Below, piece by piece: positions 36,692-47,450 of a DNA stretch of 64,000 nt. The stretch covers positions 427,271,890 to 427,335,889 of the forward strand of contig NC_133658.1 of NCBI RefSeq assembly GCF_037893015.1, in the 5' to 3' direction. Under the pieces are notes generated by a model that was not told the origin of the DNA, did no database searches, and worked only from the letters and a program-made list of their open reading frames with translations. The DNA is from Macrotis lagotis. Lineage: Eukaryota; Chordata; Mammalia; Peramelemorphia; Peramelidae. A program made the position numbers and the translations under genes. Position 1 is the stretch's first letter. Every line of letters starts with the position of its first letter.

Positions 36692-38936
36692 TTTTTTTTT
36701 CATTTTTTTATTAAAGATTTTATTTGAGTTTTAAATTTTTTCTCCTAATCTTACTTCACCCGCCCCCCATGGAAAGCAATCTGTCAGTCTTTATTTTGTT
36801 TCCATGTTGTACATTGATCCAAACTGAGTGTGATGAAAGAGAAATCACATCATTAAGGAATGAACAGAAAGTATAAGAGATAACAAGATCAGACAATAAG
36901 ATATCTGGTTTTTTTTCTAAATTAAAGGAAATAGTCCTTGAACTCTGTTCAAATTCCACAACTCTTTATCTGGATACAGATGGTATACTCCATTGCAGAC
37001 AGCCCCAAATTGTCCCTGGTTGTTGCACTGATAGAACGAGCAAGCCCATCAAAGTTGAACGTGAGCCCCATGTTGCTGTTAGGGGGTACAGTGTTTTTCT
37101 GGTTCTCCTCATCTCACTCACCACCAGTTCATGCAAATCCTTCCAGGCTTCCCTGATTTCCCATCCCTCCTGGTTTCTAATAGAACAATAGTGTTCCATG
37201 ACATACTTATACCACAGTTTGCTAAGTCATTCCCCGATTGAAGGGCATTTACTTGATTTCCAATTTGTGGCCACGACAAAGGTTGGATGAGTTCACAGCT
37301 CCACCAACAGTGTAATAGTGTCCCAGATTTCCCACAACCCTTCCAACAATGATAATTATACTTTCTGGTCATATTGGCCAGTCTGAGAGGTGTGAGGTGG
37401 TACCTCAGAGAAGTTTTGATTTGCATTTCTCTAATAATTAATGATTTAGAGCAATTTTTCATATGGCTATAGATTCCTTGGATCTCCTCATCTGTAGATT
37501 GCAATTGCATATCCTTTGATCATTTGTCAATTGGGGAATAGCTTTTTTTTTAACTATGACTCAGTTCTCTGTATAGTTTAGAAATGAGTCCTTTGTCAGA
37601 ATCATTAGTTTTAAAGATTGTTTCACAATTTACTACATTTCTTTTGATCTTGGTTACAGTGGATTTATCTATGCAAAAGCTTTTACATTTGACATAATCA
37701 AAATCATCTAGTTTGTTTTTGATGATGTTCTCCATCTCTTCCTTAGTCATAAATTGCTCCCCTTTCCATAGATCTGACAGATAATCTAGTCCTTGATCTT
37801 CTAATTTACTTATGGTATTTTTTTATGTCTAAATCCTGTAACCAATTGGATCTTATCTTGGTAAAGTGTGTGAGGTGTTGGTCTAATCTAAGTTTCTTCC
37901 ATACTAACTTCCAATTTTCCCAGCAGTTTTTATCAGAGAGAGTTTTTACCCCAATAGAAGGATTCTGGGTTTAACAAATAGCAGATTACTATAATCATTT
38001 CCTGCTGTTGCTCCTAGTCTATTCCACTGGTCCACTACTCTGTTTCTTAGCCAATACCAAGCAGTTTTGATGACTGATGTTTTATAATATAATTTTAGAT
38101 CACGTAGGGCTAAGCCCCCTTCTTTTGCACTTTTTTCATTAAATTCTTGAAAATTCTTGACTTTTTATTTCTCATATGAATTCACTTGCAACTTTTTCTA
38201 ACTCATTAAAGTAATTTTTTTGGAATTTTGATTGGTAGGGCACTAAACAGGTAGTTTAGTTTTGGTAGAATTGTCATATTTATTATATTAGCTCTACCTA
38301 TCCATGAGCAGTTTATATTTGCCCAGTTATTTAAATCTGTTTTAATTTGTGTGAGAAGTGTCTTATAATTCTTTTCAAAAATTTCTGAGTCTGTTTTGGC
38401 AAACAGACCACCAGGTATTTTATATATCATCTGAGGTTACTTTGAATAGGATTTCTCTTTCTAGCTCTTCCTTCTGTATCTTGCTAGATATATATAGAAA
38501 AGTTGAGGATTTATGGGGGTCTATTTTATAACCTGCAACTTTGCTAAAATTGCTAATTGTTTCCAGTAGTTTTTTTGGATGATTTCCTGGGATTCTCTAG
38601 GTATACCATCATGTCATCTGGAAAGAGTTAGAGTTTTGTCTCTTCCTTCCCAATTCTAATTCCTTCAATTTATTTTTCTTCTCTAATTGCTTAAGCTAAC
38701 ATTTCTAATATGATATTGAATAATAGTGGTGATAATGGGCACCCTTGTTTCACCCCTGATTTTATTGGGAATGCCTCTAGCTTCTCCCCATTGAATATTA
38801 TGCTTGTTGATGGTTTCAGATAGATACTGCTAATTATTCTAAGGAACAGTCCATTTATTCCTACACTCTCTACTGTTTTTAGTAGGAATGTGTACTGTAT
38901 TTTGTCAAAAAGTTTTCAGCATCTATTGACATGTGA
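36692..38936 (-). mobile_element. Younger 5'-truncated L1 nested in ORF1 of the older L1
   Basis: The poly-T at 36691 onward is the tail. 3' UTR lies at 36700-36960, then ORF2 from its C-terminus (77- and 130-codon minus-strand open frames at 36966-37510) back to the RT region near 38900. 'tcaatgaattctt' (36680-36692) and 'tcaatggattctt' (38937-38949) form a 12/13 duplication, and ORF1 of the older element continues on each side. Less decayed than its host. Confidence 0.88.
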
Positions 38937-39341
38937 TCAATGGATTCTTTGAAGGTCTGTTTTATCTTCCTGTTCTAGGATATTAGGGCAGTTTCCATGA
39001 TAATGTTCAGAAAGATATTTTCCAGGCTAATTTTTTTTGATCAAGGCATTCAGGCAGACTAATAATTCATAATGATCTTTTCTGAATCTATTTGCCAGGT
39101 GGTTTGATTTTCCTACCATATATTTTCTTCCATTTTTTTCAGCCTTTTGACTTTGTTTAATGCCTTTAGTTTCCATTTGCTCAATTCTACTTTTTAGGAT
39201 TTTATTTGTTTCAGTTATCATTTGTCTTTCCTTTTCCAATTGGTTAATTTTACTTTTCAAGGAGTTATATTCCTTTTTCAATTGATATTTTTATTTTTTG
39301 ATGATTTACATTCTTTTGTCCAGTTAGTCACATTTACTTTT

Positions 39342-39534
39342 TTAAAGAAAGATTTTATTTGTTTTGAATTTAAAAATTTTCCCCTTAATCTTACTTCCCT
39401 CCACCCCCCCACCACAGAAGGCAGTGTGCTAGTTGTTACATTGTTTCCATGATATACCTTGATCTAAGTTGAATGTGATGAGAGAGAAAATATATCCTTC
39501 AGGAAGTAACATAAAGTATAACTGATAGCAAAAG
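39342..39534 (-). mobile_element. 193-bp L1 3'-UTR stub with target-site duplication
   Basis: Closely parallels 36700-36890 ('gaaagattttatttg', 'cttaatcttacttc', 'ttgtttccatg', 'gaatgtgatgagagagaaa'). 'gtcacatttactttt' (39327-39341) and 'gtcatatttactttt' (39535-39549) flank it. Confidence 0.88.
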
Positions 39535-40334
39535 GTCATATTTACTTTTAAAGGAGCTGATTTCTTTAGTTAATTTTTCATAATAATCCCACCTGGTTTT
39601 CATTTCTTTGCTATACTTTTCTTCATTTTGATCTCTCCCAAGAGTTTTTGGATTTGAGATCAATCCATAACCTCCTTTGAGGCTTCACATTCAGGCAATT
39701 TGTCACTGCTTTCCTCTTCTGAGGAATTTTTACTATTCCTTTGAGAATAATAACTTTCTATGATTAGCACAATTTTTTTTTTGCTCATTTTGATAGTTGA
39801 GCTCTGCTTCCTACAAGGGAATATAGTACCAAGTTTTTTGTGCTGTGGCCAGGATCTGGTTCTTAGCTCATTCTCTTAACATGGTGTTGTCTATACAACC
39901 CAGGCATTGCTTATGTAGAAGTTTGTTTCCTCCTTTAATGAAGACTTGCCTATACAGCGGTTTGTTCCCAGTCTAGTCCTGACTGTTGCCCTAGAGTTCC
40001 CAAGGCTCAGACTTTGATTGAGGTTTGGCCCCTCCCTGCTGACCTCCTCTCATGCTGGTTTGCTGAACTGGGTTGCACTGTGGCTAAAAGTCTCTGATTG
40101 ACTTTCATGCTTTCCCACCAAAGCTGGACTTTTCTTTCCCTTTACCCAGAAATGACAGGCCTTGACTGAAGATCCTCCATGATATTTTGAGTTGAGAACT
40201 TGTTTTGCTCTTCTTTTTTTGGTATGATCTGTTGTCTTAAGGCTGTGGAGGCTTCATTTAAGTTTGTTTCAGTTAAAATTCCTAGGAGCTTCCTAGCTTT
40301 GCACAGTCATCTTGACTCCACCCTGGAAGTCTAT

Positions 40335-42560
40335 TCTTATCTCTTTTATGGGAGATAATTTATCACATTCTATCTCTTCCCCTTTCTTCTATGATATTCC
40401 TTGCTCTTACCCTTTTATTTTCCTTTTTTTAGGCATCATCCTTTCATATTCAACTCACACTTGTGCCCTATGTTTATATGTACTCCTTCTAACTGACTGA
40501 ATTATGAGAAAGTTTTTATGAGTTAGTGGCAACATCTTCTCAGGTGGAAATATAAAATAGTTTCATCTTTTTAAAACCCTTATGATTTCCCTTTCTTGTT
40601 TATCTTTTATGCTTCTCTTGAGTCTTTTATTTGAAGATCAAACTTTCTCTTTAGCTCTGGTCTTTTCAACAGGAAAGTTTGAAGTCCCCTATTTCATCAA
40701 ATATTCATCTTGTCCCAGAAAGATTATGCACACTTTTGTTGGGAAGATGATTTTTGTTTTTAATCTTTTGCCTTCTGGGATATCATATTCCAAATCCTTT
40801 GATTCGTTAATGTAGTAGCTACTAACATTTTATTATCCTGACTTTGACTCCATGACAGTTGAACTGGATTTTTTGGTTGTTTTTTTTTCTGACTGCTTGC
40901 AATATTTTCTCCATGACCAGGGAGCTCTAGAAATTGACTATTGTATTTCCAGGAATTTTTATTTTGGGAACTCTTTCAGGTGGCAATTGGTGGATTCTTT
41001 AAAATTCTATTTTATCCTCCAGTTCTGGAATATCAGGGTGGTTTTATTTGAGAATTTCTTTTTGTTTGTATCTTTGTTTTTACTAGGCAGATTTAAATGA
41101 CTTACCCAGGGTCACACAACTACTAAGTACTTGTGTTAAGTGTCTGGGACTAAATTCGAACTCAGTTTCTCCTGATTCTAGGATCAGTTCTCTATCCACT
41201 TTCACCAACTACCTGCCACCTCTTTGTTAATTTCTTGAAAGATGATGTCTAGGCTTTTTTTTTTTCAACATAGCTTTCATATAGTCCAATAATTTTAAAA
41301 TTATTTTTCCTGCATCTGTTTTCCAGGTAAGTTGTTTTTCCAATGAGATGTTTCACATTTTCTTCTTTTGACTTTTGTCTTATTGTTTCCTGATTTCTCA
41401 TAAAATATAAGTTTCCATTTGCTCATTTCTAATTTTTAAGTGGGCTCTTGTATCTCTTCCATTTAGTCAGTTCTACTTTCAAGTGTTGTTTTTTCTTCAG
41501 GGAATTTTTATACCTCGTTTTTAATTTCTTCTTTTTTAAGGCATTTTTTTTCTGCATTGACTTTTTAAACCTTTCTTTTTTTAACCATTTGTTTACTTGG
41601 GGTTTTTTTGTTCCTCCTTTACCAAACTTTTGATGTATTTTTCATAATTTTTGTCATAACTCTCATTTCTCTTTCCAAATTTTCTTCTACCTCTCTTACT
41701 TGATTTTCAAAATCCTTTTTGCATTCCTCCAGAGCCTGAGACCAAATGTTAATTTTCTTGGAGGCTTTGTTTGTAGAAACTTTGATTAATTATCTTTTTC
41801 TGAATGTTTTTTGATTTACCTTGTCACCATCACAGTCAGATATTTTTTTCTATTCTTTACTCATTTTTCCAGTCTATTGTTTGACTTTTAACTCTTTATT
41901 AAAGTGGGGTGCACTGCTCCAAGCTTCTGAGGTTAGCTATTTTTCAGAGATACCTTTAGTGACCTGTAAGATTTCAGATGGCATGATCTGAGGAGAGGTG
42001 TATTTAATATTCTCCTAGCTTGTGCTGTGGTCTGTGAGTGACCATAAGCATTCTTTTCTGCCCTGGAACTCTGATGAGAGTCCCTGCTACACTGAGGCTG
42101 CAAGTTCTGGTGAGCTAGTACTCCTCCTTGCCTTGGGACTGCCAACCCAGGACTGCAATCAGATCTGAGTTTAGGTAAAGCAACAGAGTCTTGCCTTAGT
42201 GCTAGCAAAGAGACTCCTGTATTCTCCTTCTGATCAATTATTCAATCGCTTTACTGTCTGAGTTGAAGGCTCCCATAGTTGCTGCAGCTCCTATTGATTC
42301 AGTGACTCCCAAGACCTCCTCCTAGTTTGCTGGGGTGAGAATATGCTGGGTGCAGCCTTCATTGGACTGTTGTGTTCCTGTCTCACCTGGGTTCTGTTGA
42401 CCTGCTAAAGTGCTTTGAGCTAGAAAATTGTTTCATTCCATCTTTTTGTTTAGAATTTGCTGCTCTAGAATTTGTTTAGAGTTATTATTTAAAGGTATTT
42501 TGAGGTATTTGAGAAAGAGCTTTAGGGAGTCCCTGCCTTTATGCTGCTAATTTAGCTTTG
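40335..42560 (-). mobile_element. Outer L1/HAL1-like element, 5' half with ORF1
   Basis: Continues the element split at 30759: spacer (40335-40560), antisense ORF1 (about 40580-41850, with Lys/Glu-rich heptad coding on the minus strand) and a leader up to about 42560. A diverged CORE-SINE lies at 41072-41218. ORF1 belongs to the same family as that at 6150-7430. Confidence 0.7.
41072..41218 (-). mobile_element. CORE-SINE, diverged
   Basis: 'aaatgacttacccagggtca', 'tgtctgggactaaattcgaa' and 'ccaactacctgcc' give the antisense order. Inserted in ORF1 of the outer element. Confidence 0.85.
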
Positions 42561-42569
42561 CCCTCTTAA

Positions 42570-42711
42570 TATTTTCCTTGTAATAATCTTATGCAAGTTT
42601 TATATTACCCTCATATATAGAGAAACTGGGAATTAAGTGATTTCTCCATCATCAATTAATAAGTGGCAGAGCTGGGAGTTAAACCCATATTATCTGACTT
42701 CAAATACATTA
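42570..42711 (-). repeat. MIR-family fossil
   Basis: 'ttaagtgatttctccatcat', 'aagtggcagagctgggagtt' and 'aacccatattatctgacttc' follow the antisense MIR body layout. Confidence 0.65.
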
Positions 42712-42719
42712 TTCTAGCT

Positions 42720-42947
42720 CAGGGGTGGAAATATCCAGCCCATGGGTCCCATTCAACCTAAGAAATAATTTGGTCTTCCATTGCCATAACAATCATAGGC
42801 AAGGGGGTTTTTAGGGGTGAATTGATTAAAATTTTGGCCAAACATATTAGACTAATTTTTAAGTTGATAATTTTGTATGTCCAGCAAATGATGTTATGAA
42901 TGTTCAAATGGTCCTTGGTAAAAAAAAAAAAAGGCTCCCCACCCCTA
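42720..42947. mobile_element. Short hAT-like DNA transposon (non-autonomous)
   Basis: 228 bp. It begins 'caggggtgga' and ends 'ccccaccccta', imperfect terminal inverted repeats of the hAT-Charlie kind. 8-bp flanks 'ttctagct' (42712-42719) and 'ccctagct' (42948-42955) agree at 6 of 8, the duplication size used by hAT. No transposase coding. Confidence 0.7.
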
Positions 42948-42955
42948 CCCTAGCT

Positions 42956-43460
42956 ACTACATAGGATGATTCATTTTTCTAGAAAAATAAAAATTGAACT
43001 GTTGTGCTGGAGGGAATTAGAAGAAGAGAGAAAGATACCTGTGTTTACATCCTAAGGAGTGCAGACCCTAACCTGAGATACAGATGGCTTGTTTTTAACT
43101 ATTATGTGATTAAAATACAAGTTCAGTATTTTCACTATGTGGTTGCAAGCTTCTTAACAAATTCTGAAAGAGATAGGTACTGGCTCCACTGGGACTCCCA
43201 AGGCCTAGTCAGCTGAACAATTCCAAAAAGAAAGTAGACTCCCTTCTATAAGCTTACAAATCATTCATTCATTCACACACATTCACAAAAGTTCACAAAC
43301 ACTTGAGTCACCCTCTTACAACCAAATACATGTGGTTTATAGATTAAGCCACAAAGAAGCCCTGTACGGAAAACAGGAATTCAGTCCAAGGGATTTCATT
43401 GTCTTGCCAATGCTGAAAGCTGTACAAGGACAAATGTACATACTTGGTCTGAGACTTAGG
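42956..43460. other. Non-coding stretch, nothing recognised
   Basis: A 70-codon plus-strand open frame (43004-43216) has no recognisable motif. No repeat identified apart from a short TTCA-rich patch near 43263. Confidence 0.4.
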
Positions 43461-43469
43461 AGCAGAAAG

Positions 43470-43870
43470 CTTCAGAGAAACCTAGACCTTATGTGAGAAA
43501 TGGGAAGGAAACTAAAAATGCACTTAGCTCAACTCCATTTGTAAAAGGAGGAAGTGGGGCCTTGGAATGTCTAAGGCCACACAACAAGTCAGTAGCAGGG
43601 CCAACAGTGAGTTTCTTTATCCATAAAATGAAGGATTTAGAAAAGATTGAGGGCTCTTTCATGCTTTAACATTCTGTGATTCTAAAGATTTTTCTAGGTA
43701 AGAATCAGAGCATGCTAAGGAGTCCTTAGAAAACCCAAAAAGGGAGACAAAAATAAAGAATGTCAAAGATAGAAAAAAAATTTAAGAGATCCCAGATCTC
43801 ATTCATAGAATACCAGAGAAACAGGGAACCTTTGGGATTATTTAGTTCAATCATTATTATCTGAAGCATG
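43470..43870. repeat. Diverged SINE-like fossils of the 'gaatgtcagagctgg' family
   Basis: 43540-43690 reads 'aaggccacacaacaagtcag' and 'ttaacattctgtgattctaa'; 43755-43850 reads 'aaagaatgtcaaagatagaa' and 'catagaataccagagaaaca'. Both orientations occur side by side. Confidence 0.5.
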
Positions 43871-44297
43871 AAATATATTTTTATTGAATTAATAAATTAA
43901 TAAATTTGGAAACTCCAAATCAGGAATTTCCTTTACATTCATTTTTCTTGGAACATGAGAAGGATCATTTCTATAAGTAGGATGGCTGCCTAGGGTTAGA
44001 CAGATTTGGGAATATAGTGTTTTTAAGCAATGTGGTTCAGCATAAATCCAGTAAGTCCTAGTCAGTGATTTCCACTCAGAGAGCAAACCACATTAAGTAT
44101 TTCTTGGAGGAACAGAAATTTTCAGTTAAGAATACATCAAGAAAAAATAGTTTATTATTAACCAATTTCAGAGAAAATCAGTAGTCCTGACAATGAATCA
44201 TGAATTATAGAAAGAATAGAGAATTGATTGATTTGTCATGAAATGAACTACAAACTTTCAATTCACATCTTCTGAACACCCACCAAGGTGTCAGAGC

Positions 44298-44520
44298 ATT
44301 CGCAAACTCCTTCTAGCTTTGACATTCATTGTGTGCTTTATGATTCCAAAGCCCCTCTTAGCTCTGACATTCTTTATTTTATGATTCTAAGACCACTTCC
44401 ACTATTCTCATATTCTATTTTCTATTTTTCCAAGACCCTTTCCAACTCTGACATTCTAAATTCTTTGATTCTAAAGCACTTTTTAGTTCAAATATTGTTT
44501 CTTTAGCTCTATGTTCCTGT
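44298..44520 (-). repeat. Degenerate tandem array, 41-45-bp period
   Basis: The word 'gacattc' (or 'catattc') with a neighbouring 'gattctaaagccc'-type block recurs at about 44321, 44366, 44409, 44450 and near 44490. Reverse complemented, the unit reads 'gaatgtcagagctaagaggg', the same unit as in the plus-strand copies near 1-3 kb. Confidence 0.75.
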
Positions 44521-44647
44521 TTCTATCAATCTATAGTAACATAAAATATGTCTAGAATCCCAACTGTCCTTGAGTTTAATGCTATAGGAGAATTCATGTA
44601 TTGATTCAATAAGATGCCAATAAATATGAGATGAGAAAGTTACTCTT

Positions 44648-44801
44648 TTTTTTTAGGTTTTTGCAAGGCAAATGGGGTTAAGTGGCTTGCCCAAGGCCAC
44701 ACAGCTAGGTAATTATTAAGTGTCTGAGGTCAGATTTGAACTCAAGTACTCCTGACTCCAGTGTCGGTGCTCTATCCACTGTACCACCTAGCCACCCCTG
44801 C
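44648..44801 (-). mobile_element. CORE-SINE with 11-bp duplication
   Basis: Poly-T, 'aggtttttgcaaggcaaatg', full core and head 'ccacctagccacccct'. 'aagttactctt' (44637-44647) and 'aagatactctt' (44802-44812) flank it. Low divergence. Confidence 0.94.
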
Positions 44802-45149
44802 AAGATACTCTTAAGAACAGAATAGTAAGCACTTGATGAGAGGAAAGAAACAGCTGAATCCTGATCATGATAATAATAATGATAAAAGAGAAAAGAAATG
44901 TAAATCAAAGTGAGCCACTGATTTCAAACCTATGACAAATGTGTTTCACTGCCAAGATATTTGCCAGTTGCAACAGAATCAACATTGTTAGGGCACAAAT
45001 GGAGATCACAGTCACCAAGGTAAGAAGGAAAGGGGTGCCTGAAAAAAATTGAAATGGGGTAGGCTATGCTCCAGGCAGTTATTTTAGAAGAAATGAAAAT
45101 CAAAAATGGAACTTCACAAGATCAAGATCAAGGGATAATTCTGCCATGC

Positions 45150-45345
45150 CTTGGGTTGATCAGCCCATATCCTAAGTATTGTACCATCTTCTGGGTGTCC
45201 TTGGAAGAACATTGACAAGTTGAGGCACATCAAAAAGAAAAAAATAGGGAGGACATAGAACACCATTCCATGTAATTATCCATTAGGTTTAGAAAACCTG
45301 ATGGAGAAGAATTTTATGTGGAAGATACATTAGATTTATTCTGCA
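45150..45345 (+). repeat. Possible CR1/L3-type LINE remnant
   Basis: 'ctaagtattgtaccatcttc', 'gaagaacattgacaagttga' and 'tagatttattctgcatttga' resemble a CR1/L3-like 3' coding segment from memory. Weak and short. Confidence 0.3.
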
Positions 45346-45456
45346 TTTGACAAGAATATTACTAAAAATCCTTTCAGTTCTAATACCTCTTGATGCTAAG
45401 ATTTCTTTTGGCTTAGAATTAATTAATGAAAAAAAACATATTTTAAGAACTTACTA

Positions 45457-45675
45457 TCGTTTGTTCTTGTCCTTCTTTATTGAAGAAGACCAAAATGACA
45501 TCACAGTGTTTGAGGCAAATTACAGTGTGACTGACTGTGGCTGATCAGACCAATATGAGTTCAGAATGTTCTACCATAGGTTAGACATAGATAGTCTATG
45601 TGAACACCTGGGGTGAGTATTCTAAACTTAAGCAAGTCATGTTTCCTATGAACTGCTTCAATTCTGCCTTCCTCC
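45457..45675 (-). mobile_element. RTE (BovB-like) LINE, 3' UTR part
   Basis: Antisense 3' UTR ending in 'ttcttgtccttctttattga' and 'agaagaccaaaatgacatca'. It is the same terminus as the tails of the RTE-tailed SINEs at 9.3, 11.9 and 32.8 kb. The coding part resumes at 46323 after an L1 stub. Confidence 0.8.
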
Positions 45676-46322
45676 TATATCCAGAAGAATTGTAAAAAGT
45701 GGGAAAAGTCCCACATGTTACAAAATATTCATACAGTTCTCTTTGTAGTGCCAAAGAATTGGAAATTGAGGGGATGCCCATCAATTGGGGAATGGCTAAA
45801 CAAGTTATGGTACATGAATACTATGGAATACTATTGTTCTATAAGAAACTATAAATGGTCGGACCTAGAGAAGCATGGAATGACTTACAGGATCTAATGC
45901 TGAGCAAAGGGAGTAGAGCCAACATTATGAGAATAACAGCCTGGATGCAAACAGCTCCTCTCAACAGTCCAGAGAGCTAGGACAACTGTATTTGAGTGGT
46001 TATGGACTATTCTATCCCAAACCAGAGGAAGAAAAACAAAACACACAGGAAAAAAAACAACCTTTCCAAATCTGATGCATACTTTATAAAAATTATCTTT
46101 TATGTATCTCTTTCCATTAACCCTAATTCCACATGCCAAAAATTATTTATTTGTAGACATGATTATCAAAATATGTATGTAAAATGCTAACCCGACTGTC
46201 CCCTGCTGAGGGAAGGGAGTTGGGAAGGAAAGGTGGTAGGAAATTTAACTTGTAAATATGCATATACAAATATACATGTACATATGTATGAAAAAATAAA
46301 TGAATTTAAATAAAATTAAAAA
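45676..46322 (+). mobile_element. L1 3'-end stub inserted in the RTE
   Basis: ORF2 C-terminal remnant (reads MNTMEYYCSIRN from about 45808) plus 3' UTR and an A-rich tail. Flanks 'ttctgccttcctc' and 'tcctgctttcttc' match at 10 of 13. RTE ORF end lies on the right side, RTE 3' UTR on the left. Confidence 0.85.
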
Positions 46323-46898
46323 ATCCTGCTTTCTTCATAGTGTGCAGCACCCTCACTGATAAGGGCATACAATGCTGGGCAGTCCTGTGCCAGTGTCTCC
46401 CATGCTGTATAATGTTCTTCAATAAGACCTTTAGAGTATCCCTGGTATTGCTTCTTCCAACCCCTTTGTGAGTGCTTGCCCTGTTTGAGTTCTCCATAAA
46501 CTACTTTTATTGGCAAATGTAGGTCTGGCATTCTAATAGCACATCCTGCCCCTCATAGTTGCACTCTCTGTAATACTATTGGAAAGCTAGGCAGTTTAAC
46601 TTGAGACGTCTCAGTGACTGTTATCTTCTCTTGCCAGATGATCTTCAGAATCTTCCCAAGACAGTTTAAATGGAAGTGATCCAGTTTCCTGTCATGGTGC
46701 TGGTAGACTGTTCAAGTTTCAAGGCATATAGTGATGAGGTCAGCACAAACATCTCTGTAGACTTTCAGTTTGGTATTCAGTCTAATACCTTTTCCCTCCC
46801 ATATTTTCTTTCAGAGCCTCCCAAATATAGACTAGCCCTAGCAATGCATGTATCATCCCCATTGTCAATGTGTTCCTCTTTGTAAAGAAGACTGCCAG
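46323..46898 (-). mobile_element. RTE (BovB-like) LINE, ORF2 C-terminal part
   Basis: On the minus strand it reads 'HLNCLGKILKIIWQEKI', 'MPDLHLPIKVVYGELKQGK' and 'AWETLAQDCPALYALI' in order, the conserved C-terminal region of RTE-clade reverse transcriptases downstream of the catalytic core. Stops and frame changes show it is dead. 5' truncated; the plus-strand L1 starts immediately at 46899. Confidence 0.88.
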
Positions 46899-47407
46899 AG
46901 ACTTCCAGGGTGGAGCCAGGATGGCAACATGAAGCTAACAAGCTCCTGGAGCTTTTCCCTACCAAAGATAAATGAAGGCTCTACTCTGACATTCACACGA
47001 CAGATCCCACCAAAGAAAAGAGAAGATTCAAAGAAGTTTTCAACTGTAGATATCATGGAGGATCTTCAGTGAAGGTCTATTTCTTTGGGGGGAAAGTACA
47101 AATAAAGTCCAGGAGGCAGGAGAGCAGGAAAGCCAGGAGACGGCTTTTGACCACAATGCAATCAAGGTCTCAACAGCTTAAAAATAGCAGAGGTCCCTGC
47201 AGCTAGATATCACACCAGCAAAGAGGACTCCTGCCCCAAAGTCTGAACCCTGAGAATACCTGGGCAAAAGACAGGACTGGATCAGGAACAAGCCACTGTT
47301 AAGTCAGAACTTGGACATAAAGGAGGAAAAAAAACTTCTTCAAAGGCAAGATCTGGACTGCATAGATAATATCTTGGCCAAATGGTAAGCCAGGGATCAG
47401 TCCCCAG

Positions 47408-47450
47408 CAAAAAACAAACAAATAAATAAATAAATAAATAAATAAATAAA
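47408..47450. repeat. (AAAT)n microsatellite in the L1 5' UTR
   Basis: About nine AAAT units after 'cagtccccagc'. It sits at the same element position as the poly(A) at 23390. Confidence 0.93.

Larger units (their letters stand above)
30760..40334 (-). mobile_element. Near full-length L1 with four nested insertions
   Basis: The 3' UTR lies at 30770-31100 and the 5' terminus at 40310-40334 (sense 'agacttccagggtggagtca', as in the L1 at 46.9 kb). Flanks 'cctaacctctttt' (30747-30759) and 'tcttatctctttt' (40335-40347) match at 10 of 13, a plausible old duplication. Removing four insertions leaves about 6.4 kb, the normal L1 length. Landmarks on the minus strand: 5' UTR about 39800-40334, ORF1 about 36330-39800 with coiled coil at 39027-39281, endonuclease region 35000-35900, linker 34579-34842, first RT block near 34120-34197, C-terminal region to about 31900. 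Numerous stops and frameshifts, so dead and old. Confidence 0.85.
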
